Below the pieces are notes generated by a model. The model ran no database searches. It worked only from the letters and a program-made list of their open reading frames with translations, and was not told the origin of the DNA. The position numbers and the translations under genes are program-made. Shown here one piece after another: positions 28,542-35,844 of a stretch of DNA of 64,000 bases; positions within the stretch are counted from its first letter, which is position 1; the number at the start of each line of letters is the position of its first letter. Source of the DNA: Paenibacillus monticola (lineage in GTDB: Bacteria; Bacillota; Bacilli; Paenibacillales; Paenibacillaceae); NCBI RefSeq assembly GCF_009664975.1, contig NZ_WJXB01000002.1, positions 248,001-312,000 on the forward strand, written 5' to 3'.

Positions 28542-28661
28542 CTAACCTAAAAAGCTCTCATGGCTGGATTCATCAAATTCTCGTATATTCCTGTTTACTG
28601 TTACGGTTATACCCAGAATTACAGCACAAGGCACTATTACAAATACAATTCCCAGAATCAT
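28542..28661 (-). CDS. 39-aa single-pass membrane protein between eutC and the permease
   Basis: A short reading frame with a near-ideal ribosome site (GGAGGTG, 6 nt before the ATG). It encodes MILGIVFVIVPCAVILGITV, a hydrophobic helix, followed by a charged tail with RNIREFDESSHES and ending FLG. It lies 23 bp after eutC and 34 bp before the permease on the same strand. Such small proteins often act as accessory subunits or stabilisers of a transporter, so a role with the permease is likely but unproven. Confidence 0.72.
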   Translation of the reverse strand: MILGIVFVIVPCAVILGITVTVNRNIREFDESSHESFLG

Positions 28662-28684
28662 CTTCTTCACCTCCATCCGTATTT

Positions 28685-29395
28685 TCAGAGCAGAAGTTCA
28701 ACACCGCTAATTTTCTGCTTCAGCATCCTGGCAATCAAGGTTCCCAAATGAGCACCTGCCTCCACAGGTGGAGTGCCGCCTTGATGGATATTCGAGACAA
28801 CCATACGGTTGGAATCGGTCATTCCCGAACGGGGCTTGTAGCAGAGATAGGCACTCATGGAATGGGAAGTTAGAAGTCCTGGACGCTCTCCGATAAATAA
28901 TACAATTACCTCTGGTTGAAGAATATCGCCAATGGCATTCATACAGCCTACCCTGCCATTCTGGACAAAAAACGGAGTTCCGCACGTTAAACCGTGTACC
29001 TGCAATGAGTCTAATAATGCTGGATAAACATCCCGGAGGTTGTGCTCAATGGCATTGGCACTTAATCCATCCGAGATGACAACCTGCACCTTAGGCTCAT
29101 GGATACATCGCAGGCGAATATTCTGAATACTGCTCTCCGGCAGGACCCTCCCCAAATCCGGACGCCTCAGGTATATTTCCTTGTCACCCGCACTCGACTC
29201 TACTGAAAATAACCCTAGCTCATCCAGCAATGCCTGGCTGACCCTGCCATAAACCGTATCGACTGCCGCCGCATGATCGCAGCGAAGCTTAAGCAGTTCT
29301 CTGGTTGTAGGACGGCTTCCAGCTCTACCGGTGCCAATTCTAGCTGGTGTTGAACGCTTGAGTTGTTCCAATTCCTCTGTATGCTGCAAAGTCAT
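28685..29395 (-). CDS. eutC: Ethanolamine ammonia-lyase small subunit
   Basis: The 236-aa light chain of the adenosylcobalamin-dependent enzyme that splits ethanolamine to acetaldehyde and ammonia. Recognisable parts are PARIGTGRAGSRPTTRELLKLRCDHAAAVDTV, VISDGLSANAI, ERPGLLTSHSMSAYLCY and SNIHQGGTPPVEAGAHL. It is about 60 residues shorter at the N-terminus than the E. coli protein, losing the region that targets EutBC to a microcompartment. No shell genes are present nearby. GGAGG precedes the ATG. Confidence 0.96.
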   Translation of the reverse strand: MTLQHTEELEQLKRSTPARIGTGRAGSRPTTRELLKLRCDHAAAVDTVYGRVSQALLDELGLFSVESSAGDKEIYLRRPDLGRVLPESSIQNIRLRCIHEPKVQVVISDGLSANAIEHNLRDVYPALLDSLQVHGLTCGTPFFVQNGRVGCMNAIGDILQPEVIVLFIGERPGLLTSHSMSAYLCYKPRSGMTDSNRMVVSNIHQGGTPPVEAGAHLGTLIARMLKQKISGVELLL

Positions 29396-29411
29396 TTCCT
29401 AAGAGCCTCCT

Positions 29412-30767
29412 TCACATAAATAGGGTAGGATCACCAGCAAGGGCCGTCAGTCGCCCATTTTGTAATATCCCCAGCTTTTCTGCCCAATCACTAAACTCAT
29501 TCCCGGATTTCAAACGTAACAATTCCCTTAGGGTAGCAATGTCATGATAGCTGAGCGATTGATAATTCAGCATGCAATCGTCAGCCATCGGGACGCCTAT
29601 TAAGAAATTCACACCTGCCGTAGCCAGTAGTACAGCTAAATTATCCATATCATTCTGGTCTGCTTTCATGTGGTTTGTATAACAGACGTCCACTCCCATC
29701 GGCAGCCCCTGGATCTTCCCCATGAAATGATCCTCGAGCCCGGCACGAATCACCTGCTTGCTGTCATACAAGTATTCAGGCCCTATAAATCCGACTACCG
29801 TATTTACCAGAAACGGCTTGAACCGTTTGGCAAGTCCATAGCAACGGGATTCTAGGGTGAGCTGGTCAATTCCATGATGTGCATTTGAGGATAACTCGGA
29901 GCCTTGGCCTGTTTCAAAATACCAGCGGTTGCTCCCTTTCGCAGTCCCCTCCTCCCGAATCAGCTGATCGGCTTCCTCCAGCAGACTCAGGTTCACTCCA
30001 AAGGACTCATTCCCACGCTCTGTTCCAGCCAAGCTCTGAAAGATTAGATCTGCTGGAGCCCCTTTGCGGATAGCTCTCATCTGAGTCGTTACATGAGCCA
30101 GGACGCTGTTCTGTGTCGGAACACCCCACTTGTGAATGACATCCATCGTTTCATGAAACAGTCGAACGATATTGTCCGTAGTGTCGATAACCGGGTTTAT
30201 GCCGATGACTGCATCTCCCATTCCGTAGCTGAGTGCTTCGTAAATGGAAGCTCTGACACCCTGCAGATCATCTGTAGGATGATTGGGCTGCGCTCTGCTG
30301 CCTAACCTTCCCCGCTGTCCGAGAGTTGTGTTGCAATGGCTGAGCACTTCACATTTGGATGCAGCCTGAATCAGATCCAGATTGGACATGATCTTTGTTA
30401 CCGCCGCAGCCATCTCACTGCTAAGTCCCCTGCCAATAGACCGAACCTCATCTTCCCCCTGGGAGAGGAGCTGTTCCCTGAGCTCTCCTACACTCCAGTT
30501 GCGGATTTTTTCATATATGGCCTCATCAATGCCTTCCTCAATCACTCGGGTTACCTCGTCCTCTTCCGGGGGCAGTAGCGGGTGGTTGCGGATCTCAGCC
30601 AAAGTAAGCTCAGCGAGCACAAGCTTGGCTGCCATCCGCTCTCGAGCATTCTCTGCAGCAATTTCAGCGAGCTGATCTCCAGACTTTTCTTCATTCGCCT
30701 TCGCGAACAGCTCCTTTAGATTATGGAAGCGATAACTCTCTCCAAGATAGGTGACCGTAAGTTTCAT
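29412..30767 (-). CDS. eutB: Ethanolamine ammonia-lyase large subunit
   Basis: The 451-aa catalytic TIM-barrel subunit, almost the same length as the enteric protein. Distinctive stretches are GMGDAVIGINPVIDTTDN, TETGQGSELSSNAHHGIDQ-like substrate loop (read as FETGQGSELSSNAHHG here), CYTNHMKADQNDMDNL and FLIGVPMADDCMLNYQ. The ATG shares a base with the eutA stop (TGATG), so translation is coupled; an ATG two codons earlier is possible. Confidence 0.97.
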   Translation of the reverse strand: MKLTVTYLGESYRFHNLKELFAKANEEKSGDQLAEIAAENARERMAAKLVLAELTLAEIRNHPLLPPEEDEVTRVIEEGIDEAIYEKIRNWSVGELREQLLSQGEDEVRSIGRGLSSEMAAAVTKIMSNLDLIQAASKCEVLSHCNTTLGQRGRLGSRAQPNHPTDDLQGVRASIYEALSYGMGDAVIGINPVIDTTDNIVRLFHETMDVIHKWGVPTQNSVLAHVTTQMRAIRKGAPADLIFQSLAGTERGNESFGVNLSLLEEADQLIREEGTAKGSNRWYFETGQGSELSSNAHHGIDQLTLESRCYGLAKRFKPFLVNTVVGFIGPEYLYDSKQVIRAGLEDHFMGKIQGLPMGVDVCYTNHMKADQNDMDNLAVLLATAGVNFLIGVPMADDCMLNYQSLSYHDIATLRELLRLKSGNEFSDWAEKLGILQNGRLTALAGDPTLFM

Positions 30768-32287
30768 CAGCATTGTTCCCTTTCATTATCGCGAAGTTCT
30801 CTCAAGGCAGAGAAGACCAAAGTCTTGATAGCAACTGGAATACATTCCTCTGCTACGGGCTTCCCTATGTCGATATAATCACCATGCTCCACACTAATCT
30901 GATCCAGGCAAATACAGCGCAGCTTTCCCGCACTCAACACATGAATACAATTCCCCATCGCTTTAGCTGCATCATCCTCACAGATAATCACCAGAAACAT
31001 TTCGGGATTCTCTGGCTGCATAGATGCTGTGCTTACGTCTACAATCGCTGCAGCAATTTCGCGGATGACAGGATAGGAATAATAAGGTACAGCCGGGAGT
31101 ACGATCGCAAAAGGTGGTTTACCGAGCTTGCCAAATTTCCTTATCCCCTCAGCAAAAACTGCTTCAACAGCTGGCTGAATTCCAGCCAGCCTCGATAGGT
31201 CACCCGCTGGCCATTTCAGTTTCACAACTGGAATATTGTGCAGAGGCAGCAAATGAGGGTCCACAAACACGGTTGATCCGCTTAACACCGTAGTATGCAC
31301 ACCCGCTCCGATAACAGTTGCCCTTTGAGCGCCGGGAGGGACCTGCAATCGAAATGGATAGGCGCTCCCCGCTTTCTTCAAGGCCTCGGCCAGCAGCGGG
31401 CCAATATCTCCATAACCTGCAGCTTCCTCCATCGTGCGAGGCGAAGCCTGTTCCATCAATCGTCCCACACCTCCAGAGATCCACACCTCCGCAATATTTT
31501 CGGAGGAAGTCAAAGCTCCATTCCGCTCTCCATAAATCAGGGGACAGCTCTCAGAATCAAGCGGATTCATCAGCGTACTGAACAACATTTCACTCCAGCA
31601 ATGGGTGATTTTTCGCAGTTCATCCATGGATGTGACTCCCCCTTTATTCAAGTGGAAGCCTTCGTTAACCAGCCAATCCTGCACAGCGGGATATACTTTA
31701 GTTATAGTCCCCGCACTGTCCAGCATGATAAGTCGACCGCCAATATGGAAATTGAGCGTTCTCTTGCAGCTGCCTCGCTCGAAAAAAGCCGCATTCGCTG
31801 TGCCTCCCCCGATATCTATATTGACTACCATTCCCTGCGTCAAGATCGATCGGGCTTCTGCTCCCGAACCTTTTCCGGCCAGAATAGCCTCCAAATCCCC
31901 GCCTGCCTCGGCCACTACAAATGCTCCTGCTTGTTTGGCCAGTCCATGGACTATGGAGTCCGCATTTAGCTTCACCGCCGTCTCGCCGGTAATAATGACA
32001 GCTCCCGTATCCACATCAGAAGGTCGAAGCTCAGCCTTCTGGTATTCACCAGAAATAATGATTTCAAGAGCAGAGATATCGATCTCTGTTTCATTCCTAA
32101 AAGGGGTCTGGTGCATTGGACTTTCATAACTCAGTATCCTGTCGGTAATATGAAACTGCGGAAGCATGGATAGACCATTCCGCCGCTCAATCTTAAGCCT
32201 GCTGAATACACATTTAGTCGTGCTGGTTCCGAGATCAATACCTACACTGGTAATCCACTTGGCAGAATCTATGCCTTCACCTCCCAT
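30767..32287 (-). CDS. eutA: Ethanolamine ammonia-lyase reactivating factor
   Basis: A 506-aa ASKHA-fold ATPase that removes damaged cobalamin from EutBC. Phosphate-1 motif VGIDLGTSTTKCVFS near residue 15, VNIDIGGGTANAAFF (phosphate-2) near residue 175, and EVWISGGVGRLM (adenosine). It is first in the operon, 140 nt downstream of a good promoter and just after a terminator-like leader. AGGTGG lies very close to the ATG, so translation may be weak. Confidence 0.95.
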   Translation of the reverse strand: MGGEGIDSAKWITSVGIDLGTSTTKCVFSRLKIERRNGLSMLPQFHITDRILSYESPMHQTPFRNETEIDISALEIIISGEYQKAELRPSDVDTGAVIITGETAVKLNADSIVHGLAKQAGAFVVAEAGGDLEAILAGKGSGAEARSILTQGMVVNIDIGGGTANAAFFERGSCKRTLNFHIGGRLIMLDSAGTITKVYPAVQDWLVNEGFHLNKGGVTSMDELRKITHCWSEMLFSTLMNPLDSESCPLIYGERNGALTSSENIAEVWISGGVGRLMEQASPRTMEEAAGYGDIGPLLAEALKKAGSAYPFRLQVPPGAQRATVIGAGVHTTVLSGSTVFVDPHLLPLHNIPVVKLKWPAGDLSRLAGIQPAVEAVFAEGIRKFGKLGKPPFAIVLPAVPYYSYPVIREIAAAIVDVSTASMQPENPEMFLVIICEDDAAKAMGNCIHVLSAGKLRCICLDQISVEHGDYIDIGKPVAEECIPVAIKTLVFSALRELRDNEREQC

Positions 32288-32314
32288 GTACCACCTATAG
32301 ATGCTTCTAATTCA

Positions 32315-32372
32315 TAAAAAGACACCTTACCCGCCTGCATGTAATTCCGTATGCATGGCTCATAAAGTGTCT
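32315..32372 (-). promoter_or_regulatory. Terminator-like hairpin in the eut operon leader (candidate attenuator)
   Basis: On the minus strand AGACACTTTA (32372-32363) pairs with TAAGGTGTCT (32329-32320) through 10 bp with one G-U, then comes TTTTT. The enclosed part folds again (GCC plus TGCAT pairing with ATGCA plus GGC, with one bulged A). It lies between the promoter and eutA, about 30 nt before the start codon, where termination would switch off the whole operon. Confidence 0.6.
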
Positions 32373-32429
32373 TCGCCTTAAGCTATATTCTCTTGTCGAT
32401 AACTGGCATGATGTTGCTCTTTTGAAGCA

Positions 32430-32458
32430 ATCGTAAAATAATGGCAGCTAATTGTCAA
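32430..32458 (-). promoter_or_regulatory. Sigma-A-type promoter of the eut operon
   Basis: TTGACA (32458-32453) and TACGAT (32435-32430) are separated by exactly 17 bp on the minus strand. The predicted transcript has a leader of about 135 nt before eutA. The rest of the 296-bp gap to the GGDEF gene is AT-rich and without further clear signals. Confidence 0.7.
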
Positions 32459-32583
32459 TATAGTTTCCACACAATTCTCATTTCATTAACGAAATTGTTA
32501 CGATGAGTCACATTACATGACACACAATCAACTTTTAAGTATAATACAAACTTCAATATTCCATTATGTCATATATCTTATCT

Positions 32584-33579
32584 TTAGCAGCCTCTCGTCA
32601 CCATTCTTATTCCTTCATTTTCTTTTCCTTGTTTTGCATCATCTATGTAGCAGCTGCCTTTGATCATTTTGCATCTTTTCTTGATTCGTGCCGCTTCTCC
32701 GGATATGTCCTCTATTGAATCGAACTTCCGCAATCGATTGGTCACGACGGCGATGGACAGAGAGACCAGCGGAATTTCTTCAACAGCTCCAGAACGGCTC
32801 TCGGTGAGAACATATTGCTGCTGCAGATGCTGCTCGAGATAAAATCCTTTTATCGCAGCATCGAATTCCCTAAGCATGGTCTCACAGCTTTCCAAATAGT
32901 TATAATCGCTCAGAAAAACAATGAAATCATCTCCACCGATGTGCCCCAGAAACCCACCCAGCCGCAGTGTGCAATGCTTTAATATCTCTGCTGTGGACTG
33001 AATCATCCGGTCACCCTCTTTAAATCCATAAGTATCGTTGTACGCTTTGAAATGGTCAAGGTCAATATATAACACACTGAATTGATCCTGAAGCAGCGAC
33101 TTGACCAAATATTCATTGATGCTCAGATTTCCCGGCAGCCCCGTTAACGGATTCAGGAAGCTCGCAGCCAGCGCTTGTATCTCGGCAAAATTCAGCAGCA
33201 GATCGCGCACGCTTACGGTGCCAAAGAACTGATCCTCATGCGTAACAATCACGTAGTCATACAAGTTCTCCTCCTTCCGGTTCATTGCAAGCTTGCTCAC
33301 CTCAGTAATAGGTGTTTTGTACGGAACTACAAGCGGGTCCTTATCCATTAACAACTCTACAGATCTCCCCATAAACAGGGTAAACCCATACAAGGTCCCA
33401 ATCTGCTGATAGAACCTTATTCGCATAATAAGCGCGACCGGATAGCCGTTGTCTGAGACGACCACTCCCTGAAGTTGAGGATTGCTTTTAAAAATATGAT
33501 CTACGAATTCGCATTTGCTGTTGGGGGGGATTTGCGGAATTTGCTCCGCAATCTCTCCGATTTGGAGAAGCATGCTCAT
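32584..33579 (-). CDS. CBS-pair/GGDEF diguanylate cyclase
   Basis: A 331-aa cytoplasmic protein. Residues ~1-130 resemble a CBS-type tandem sensor (LQGVVVSDNGYPVALI, LYDYVIVTHEDQFFGTVSVRDLL). Residues ~140-310 form a GGDEF domain with LNPLTGLPGNLSI, VLYIDLDHFKAYND and the active signature GGDDF. It therefore probably makes c-di-GMP in response to a nucleotide-like ligand. It lies 42 bp after an EAL gene on the same strand, forming a synthase/hydrolase pair. GGAAGGGG precedes the ATG. Confidence 0.9.
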   Translation of the reverse strand: MSMLLQIGEIAEQIPQIPPNSKCEFVDHIFKSNPQLQGVVVSDNGYPVALIMRIRFYQQIGTLYGFTLFMGRSVELLMDKDPLVVPYKTPITEVSKLAMNRKEENLYDYVIVTHEDQFFGTVSVRDLLLNFAEIQALAASFLNPLTGLPGNLSINEYLVKSLLQDQFSVLYIDLDHFKAYNDTYGFKEGDRMIQSTAEILKHCTLRLGGFLGHIGGDDFIVFLSDYNYLESCETMLREFDAAIKGFYLEQHLQQQYVLTESRSGAVEEIPLVSLSIAVVTNRLRKFDSIEDISGEAARIKKRCKMIKGSCYIDDAKQGKENEGIRMVTRGC

Positions 33580-33621
33580 AACCCCTTCCTGCGTGACTTG
33601 TACACCCTGTAAAATAACGCT

Positions 33622-34488
33622 CTAATTCATACCACTCTGTTTGATAGATCCATCCTGCGGTCGAAAGATAGGCCTGCCCAGAGCATAACCCTGACCATAA
33701 TCAATACCTGCCTTCTGTAAAAAAGAAAGCTCCTCTACCGTCTCGATACCCTCGGCAATCACCTTCGTTGCTGCACGTGCAGCGTACTCTTTAATCAGTT
33801 CAAGCAATTCCTGCTGCTCTGAATTGCCGCCAATCCCACGAATCAGAGACTTGTCCAGCTTAATAAATTCCGGTTTTAAATACACCAAGGTCTTCAGACT
33901 GTTATAACCAGAACCCGCATCGTCAACCGCGATCCGGAAGCCCTGCTCACGATAATGGGATAACACCCGCTCAAAGCTTACGTAGTCATGTACGGCTTGC
34001 CGCTCCGTCAGCTCGAAGACCACGCGGGAGGGAGATACTCCGAGCTCTCTTAGAAGCTCCAGCGTTTCTCCGCTTTTGTGTCGTGAATCATCCAGCACGC
34101 CGGGATGCACATTTATAAAAATAAGCTTGTCTTCACCAGTCGCCGATTTGGGCAGTCTCTCCACATAACGAGTGAGCGACATCCGGCGGCAGTATTTCTC
34201 AAATCTGAACATCTGTTCGGTTCGTCCAGCGAACTCATAAAATTGCTCTGTTGTTGGAAACTGCGGGGTAACTGGAGGTCTGTTCAGCGCCTCATGTCCG
34301 ATCGTTAGCCCGCTCTGCAGTTGAAGGATCGGCTGGAAGTAAGTATCTAGCAATCCTTTATCCACAATGTTCAATAGCTCGTCCAGTCTCTTCAGCTCTT
34401 TGAATTCGCTCCGCATTCTACCATTCAGATGTTGAAGGTATTGAGGGAGCACGAATATTTTCTTATACATCTGCAATTGTTTGTCCAT
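33622..34488 (-). CDS. EAL-domain c-di-GMP phosphodiesterase
   Basis: A 288-aa protein consisting mainly of one EAL domain. Key motifs are GHEALNRP (the EAL signature), FINVHPGVL (metal Asn), VFELTER (metal Glu), IAVDDAGSGYNS (paired Asp), IKLDKSLIRGI (Lys) and AEGIE. The catalytic set appears complete. A short N-terminal helical extension has no TM. ATG 34488 has GGGAG 5 nt upstream; the upstream TTG would overlap it. Cotranscribed with the CBS-GGDEF gene. Confidence 0.9.
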   Translation of the reverse strand: MDKQLQMYKKIFVLPQYLQHLNGRMRSEFKELKRLDELLNIVDKGLLDTYFQPILQLQSGLTIGHEALNRPPVTPQFPTTEQFYEFAGRTEQMFRFEKYCRRMSLTRYVERLPKSATGEDKLIFINVHPGVLDDSRHKSGETLELLRELGVSPSRVVFELTERQAVHDYVSFERVLSHYREQGFRIAVDDAGSGYNSLKTLVYLKPEFIKLDKSLIRGIGGNSEQQELLELIKEYAARAATKVIAEGIETVEELSFLQKAGIDYGQGYALGRPIFRPQDGSIKQSGMN

Positions 34489-34559
34489 TCTCTCTCCCAA
34501 TAGGCCTATTATCTTGAGATTCTGCCACTCTCTCCCCCAGCATACACAAGAAATATTAA

Positions 34560-34760
34560 CGCGCGATAAAATTGAGTAAGATCGGCTTGATACTCGATGT
34601 GGACGCTCCGCGAACGGACCGTTGTTCCAATCGCTGTGCTCTCCAGATTTTATTTATTTCCCTTAGCGGTGAAAATCCGGAGAGCAAGGCGACCGCTAAC
34701 GCTTTTCCACAATCGTTCCGTCCTCTCCGCTGCTTTGAGTAGAAAAAGTTTCTACAATCC
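34560..34760. repeat. Structured non-coding element with interleaved inverted repeats
   Basis: GCTCTCC-a-GATTTT (34638-34651) pairs with AAAATC-c-GGAGAGC (34672-34685). TTAGCGGT (34663-34670) pairs with ACCGCTAA (34692-34699), whose arms interleave with the first hairpin, so the folds exclude each other or form a pseudoknot. A third hairpin GTAGAAA/TTTCTAC is at 34739-34755. The element fills most of the 540-bp gap between the EAL gene and ylbG and looks like a dispersed intergenic repeat; copies elsewhere are not visible in this window. Confidence 0.5.
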
Positions 34761-34893
34761 TCTAAAATCACACTAACCCTCTCAAAAGGAGCAGAATGAC
34801 TGAAGCGGAAAGTGTATTTTGCCAACCGAAGAACAACCGTTGTACCGGCGTCTCCTGCTTTGAGTGACTCTCGAAGGCCAATTATGGATCGAA

Positions 34894-34943
34894 AACAAAA
34901 ACGAGTCAGTCTCCAGTAACCTGGAGACTGACTCGTTTTTGTT
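34894..34943. terminator. Perfect 23-bp bidirectional terminator hairpin after ylbG
   Basis: AACAAAAACGAGTCAGTCTC plus CAG pairs perfectly with its complement around a 4-nt TAAC loop, with A and T runs at both ends. It lies 85 nt past the ylbG stop. The plus-strand orientation also terminates, though no plus-strand gene is seen there. Confidence 0.9.
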
Positions 34944-35028
34944 AGCTTTTACAGCTTCAAAGTGCAAGAAGCTATCTCATTCGCAAAAAATTCTACTTGG
35001 AGACAGCCCCTTACCCCTTATTTATACT

Positions 35029-35292
35029 TTATAAACCGTAATATTGTGTCTTGTCCGGTCCGTTGCTGGTGTACTCTGTCTTTATTTCGTTGCGGTAAGA
35101 TCTTTCAATCTTGCGCACATAAGAGAGTCTGCGGACATTCTTCATTACTTCCTCGGCACGTTCTGCATTCACGTACATAACCGCGTAATGCATCTTCCGG
35201 GAAACATAATGCAATGTTCCGTATTTCTCCAGATTGCGCGCCGCCTTGACGTCACTAACCCAAATGATATATCCTGTGCGTTCCGCAAACAT
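35029..35292 (-). CDS. ylbG: YlbG-family protein (DUF2129)
   Basis: An 87-aa protein starting MFAERTGYIIWVSDVKAARNLEKYG and containing HYVSRKMHYAVMYVN, the DUF2129 pattern. It is next to ylbF (ricF) as in B. subtilis. Function unknown; it is cytoplasmic and has no TM. AAGGCGG lies upstream of the ATG. Confidence 0.93.
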   Translation of the reverse strand: MFAERTGYIIWVSDVKAARNLEKYGTLHYVSRKMHYAVMYVNAERAEEVMKNVRRLSYVRKIERSYRNEIKTEYTSNGPDKTQYYGL

Positions 35293-35332
35293 AAGCTAAT
35301 CCGCCTTTCTTTCTCTAACTACTAGGAGCAGC

Positions 35333-35770
35333 TTATCCGCAAGAGCATGAGCCACCGCTGCCGCATCCGCCTTTAGGCGAAGGATTATTACTTGGAACCT
35401 TAATGTTCTCCGATACTGAAAAAGCAATGGTTTCTGACATGGAGAACAGGATATCGTCCAGTGTCTTCTCCGCCTGCTTGAAGCGGATAACCTCTTCGAA
35501 CTGCTCCATCTCTGTTTCTACAGCTGAAACCTCGTCTTTGGCCGAGTGATAGTTCGGGTGAAAGTGTCCAAACCGCTGCGTCTCCTCGAACAGCTCCTTC
35601 TTGCTTTGAAGCCGTTTAATCATCGTCTGAATTTCGGGGTTCGCATCAACTCGCCCTTTCCAGTATAGGTAATCCGACACTTCTGCGGATTGATTAATCA
35701 TGTCGCCTAATTCATAGGCGTATGTCAGCACTTCGGCCATATCGACCGTATTCATTTCCGCTACGCTCAT
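35333..35770 (-). CDS. ricF: RicF/YlbF-family RNA-processing and biofilm regulator
   Basis: A 145-aa helical YlbF/YmcA-family protein. The centre (IQTMIKRLQSKKELFEETQRF) matches the family, and the C-terminus GGCGSGGSCSCG is a cysteine-rich tail like the one RicF uses in Fe-S cluster binding in the RicA-RicF-RicT (Y-) complex. In B. subtilis that complex specifies RNase Y cleavage of polycistronic mRNAs and is needed for competence, sporulation and biofilm. ATG 35770 was preferred to TTG 35779. ricA and ricT are not in the window. Confidence 0.9.
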   Translation of the reverse strand: MSVAEMNTVDMAEVLTYAYELGDMINQSAEVSDYLYWKGRVDANPEIQTMIKRLQSKKELFEETQRFGHFHPNYHSAKDEVSAVETEMEQFEEVIRFKQAEKTLDDILFSMSETIAFSVSENIKVPSNNPSPKGGCGSGGSCSCG

Positions 35771-35844
35771 GAACTTCAACTCTCTTCTTTAGTTAGTGTT
35801 CTGCCCTTGGCATTAGACTTTCTTATCATAACATAACCAGTTGC

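Noticed and set aside
32363-32385. EutV/ANTAR target hairpin with loop AAGGCG
   Set aside because: Only a 3-bp stem supports it and the required second hairpin is not visible. Not annotated; mentioned as a lead.
32288-32583. Cobalamin riboswitch upstream of eutA
   Set aside because: No B12-box-like sequence is visible in the leader.
34489-34560. c-di-GMP riboswitch upstream of the EAL-GGDEF operon
   Set aside because: The region is too short and lacks any GEMM-type core.
34556-34825. Minus-strand 89-codon open frame in the gap between the EAL gene and ylbG
   Set aside because: It runs through the interleaved hairpins, has no ribosome site, and its product has no recognisable features. Treated as non-coding repeat sequence.
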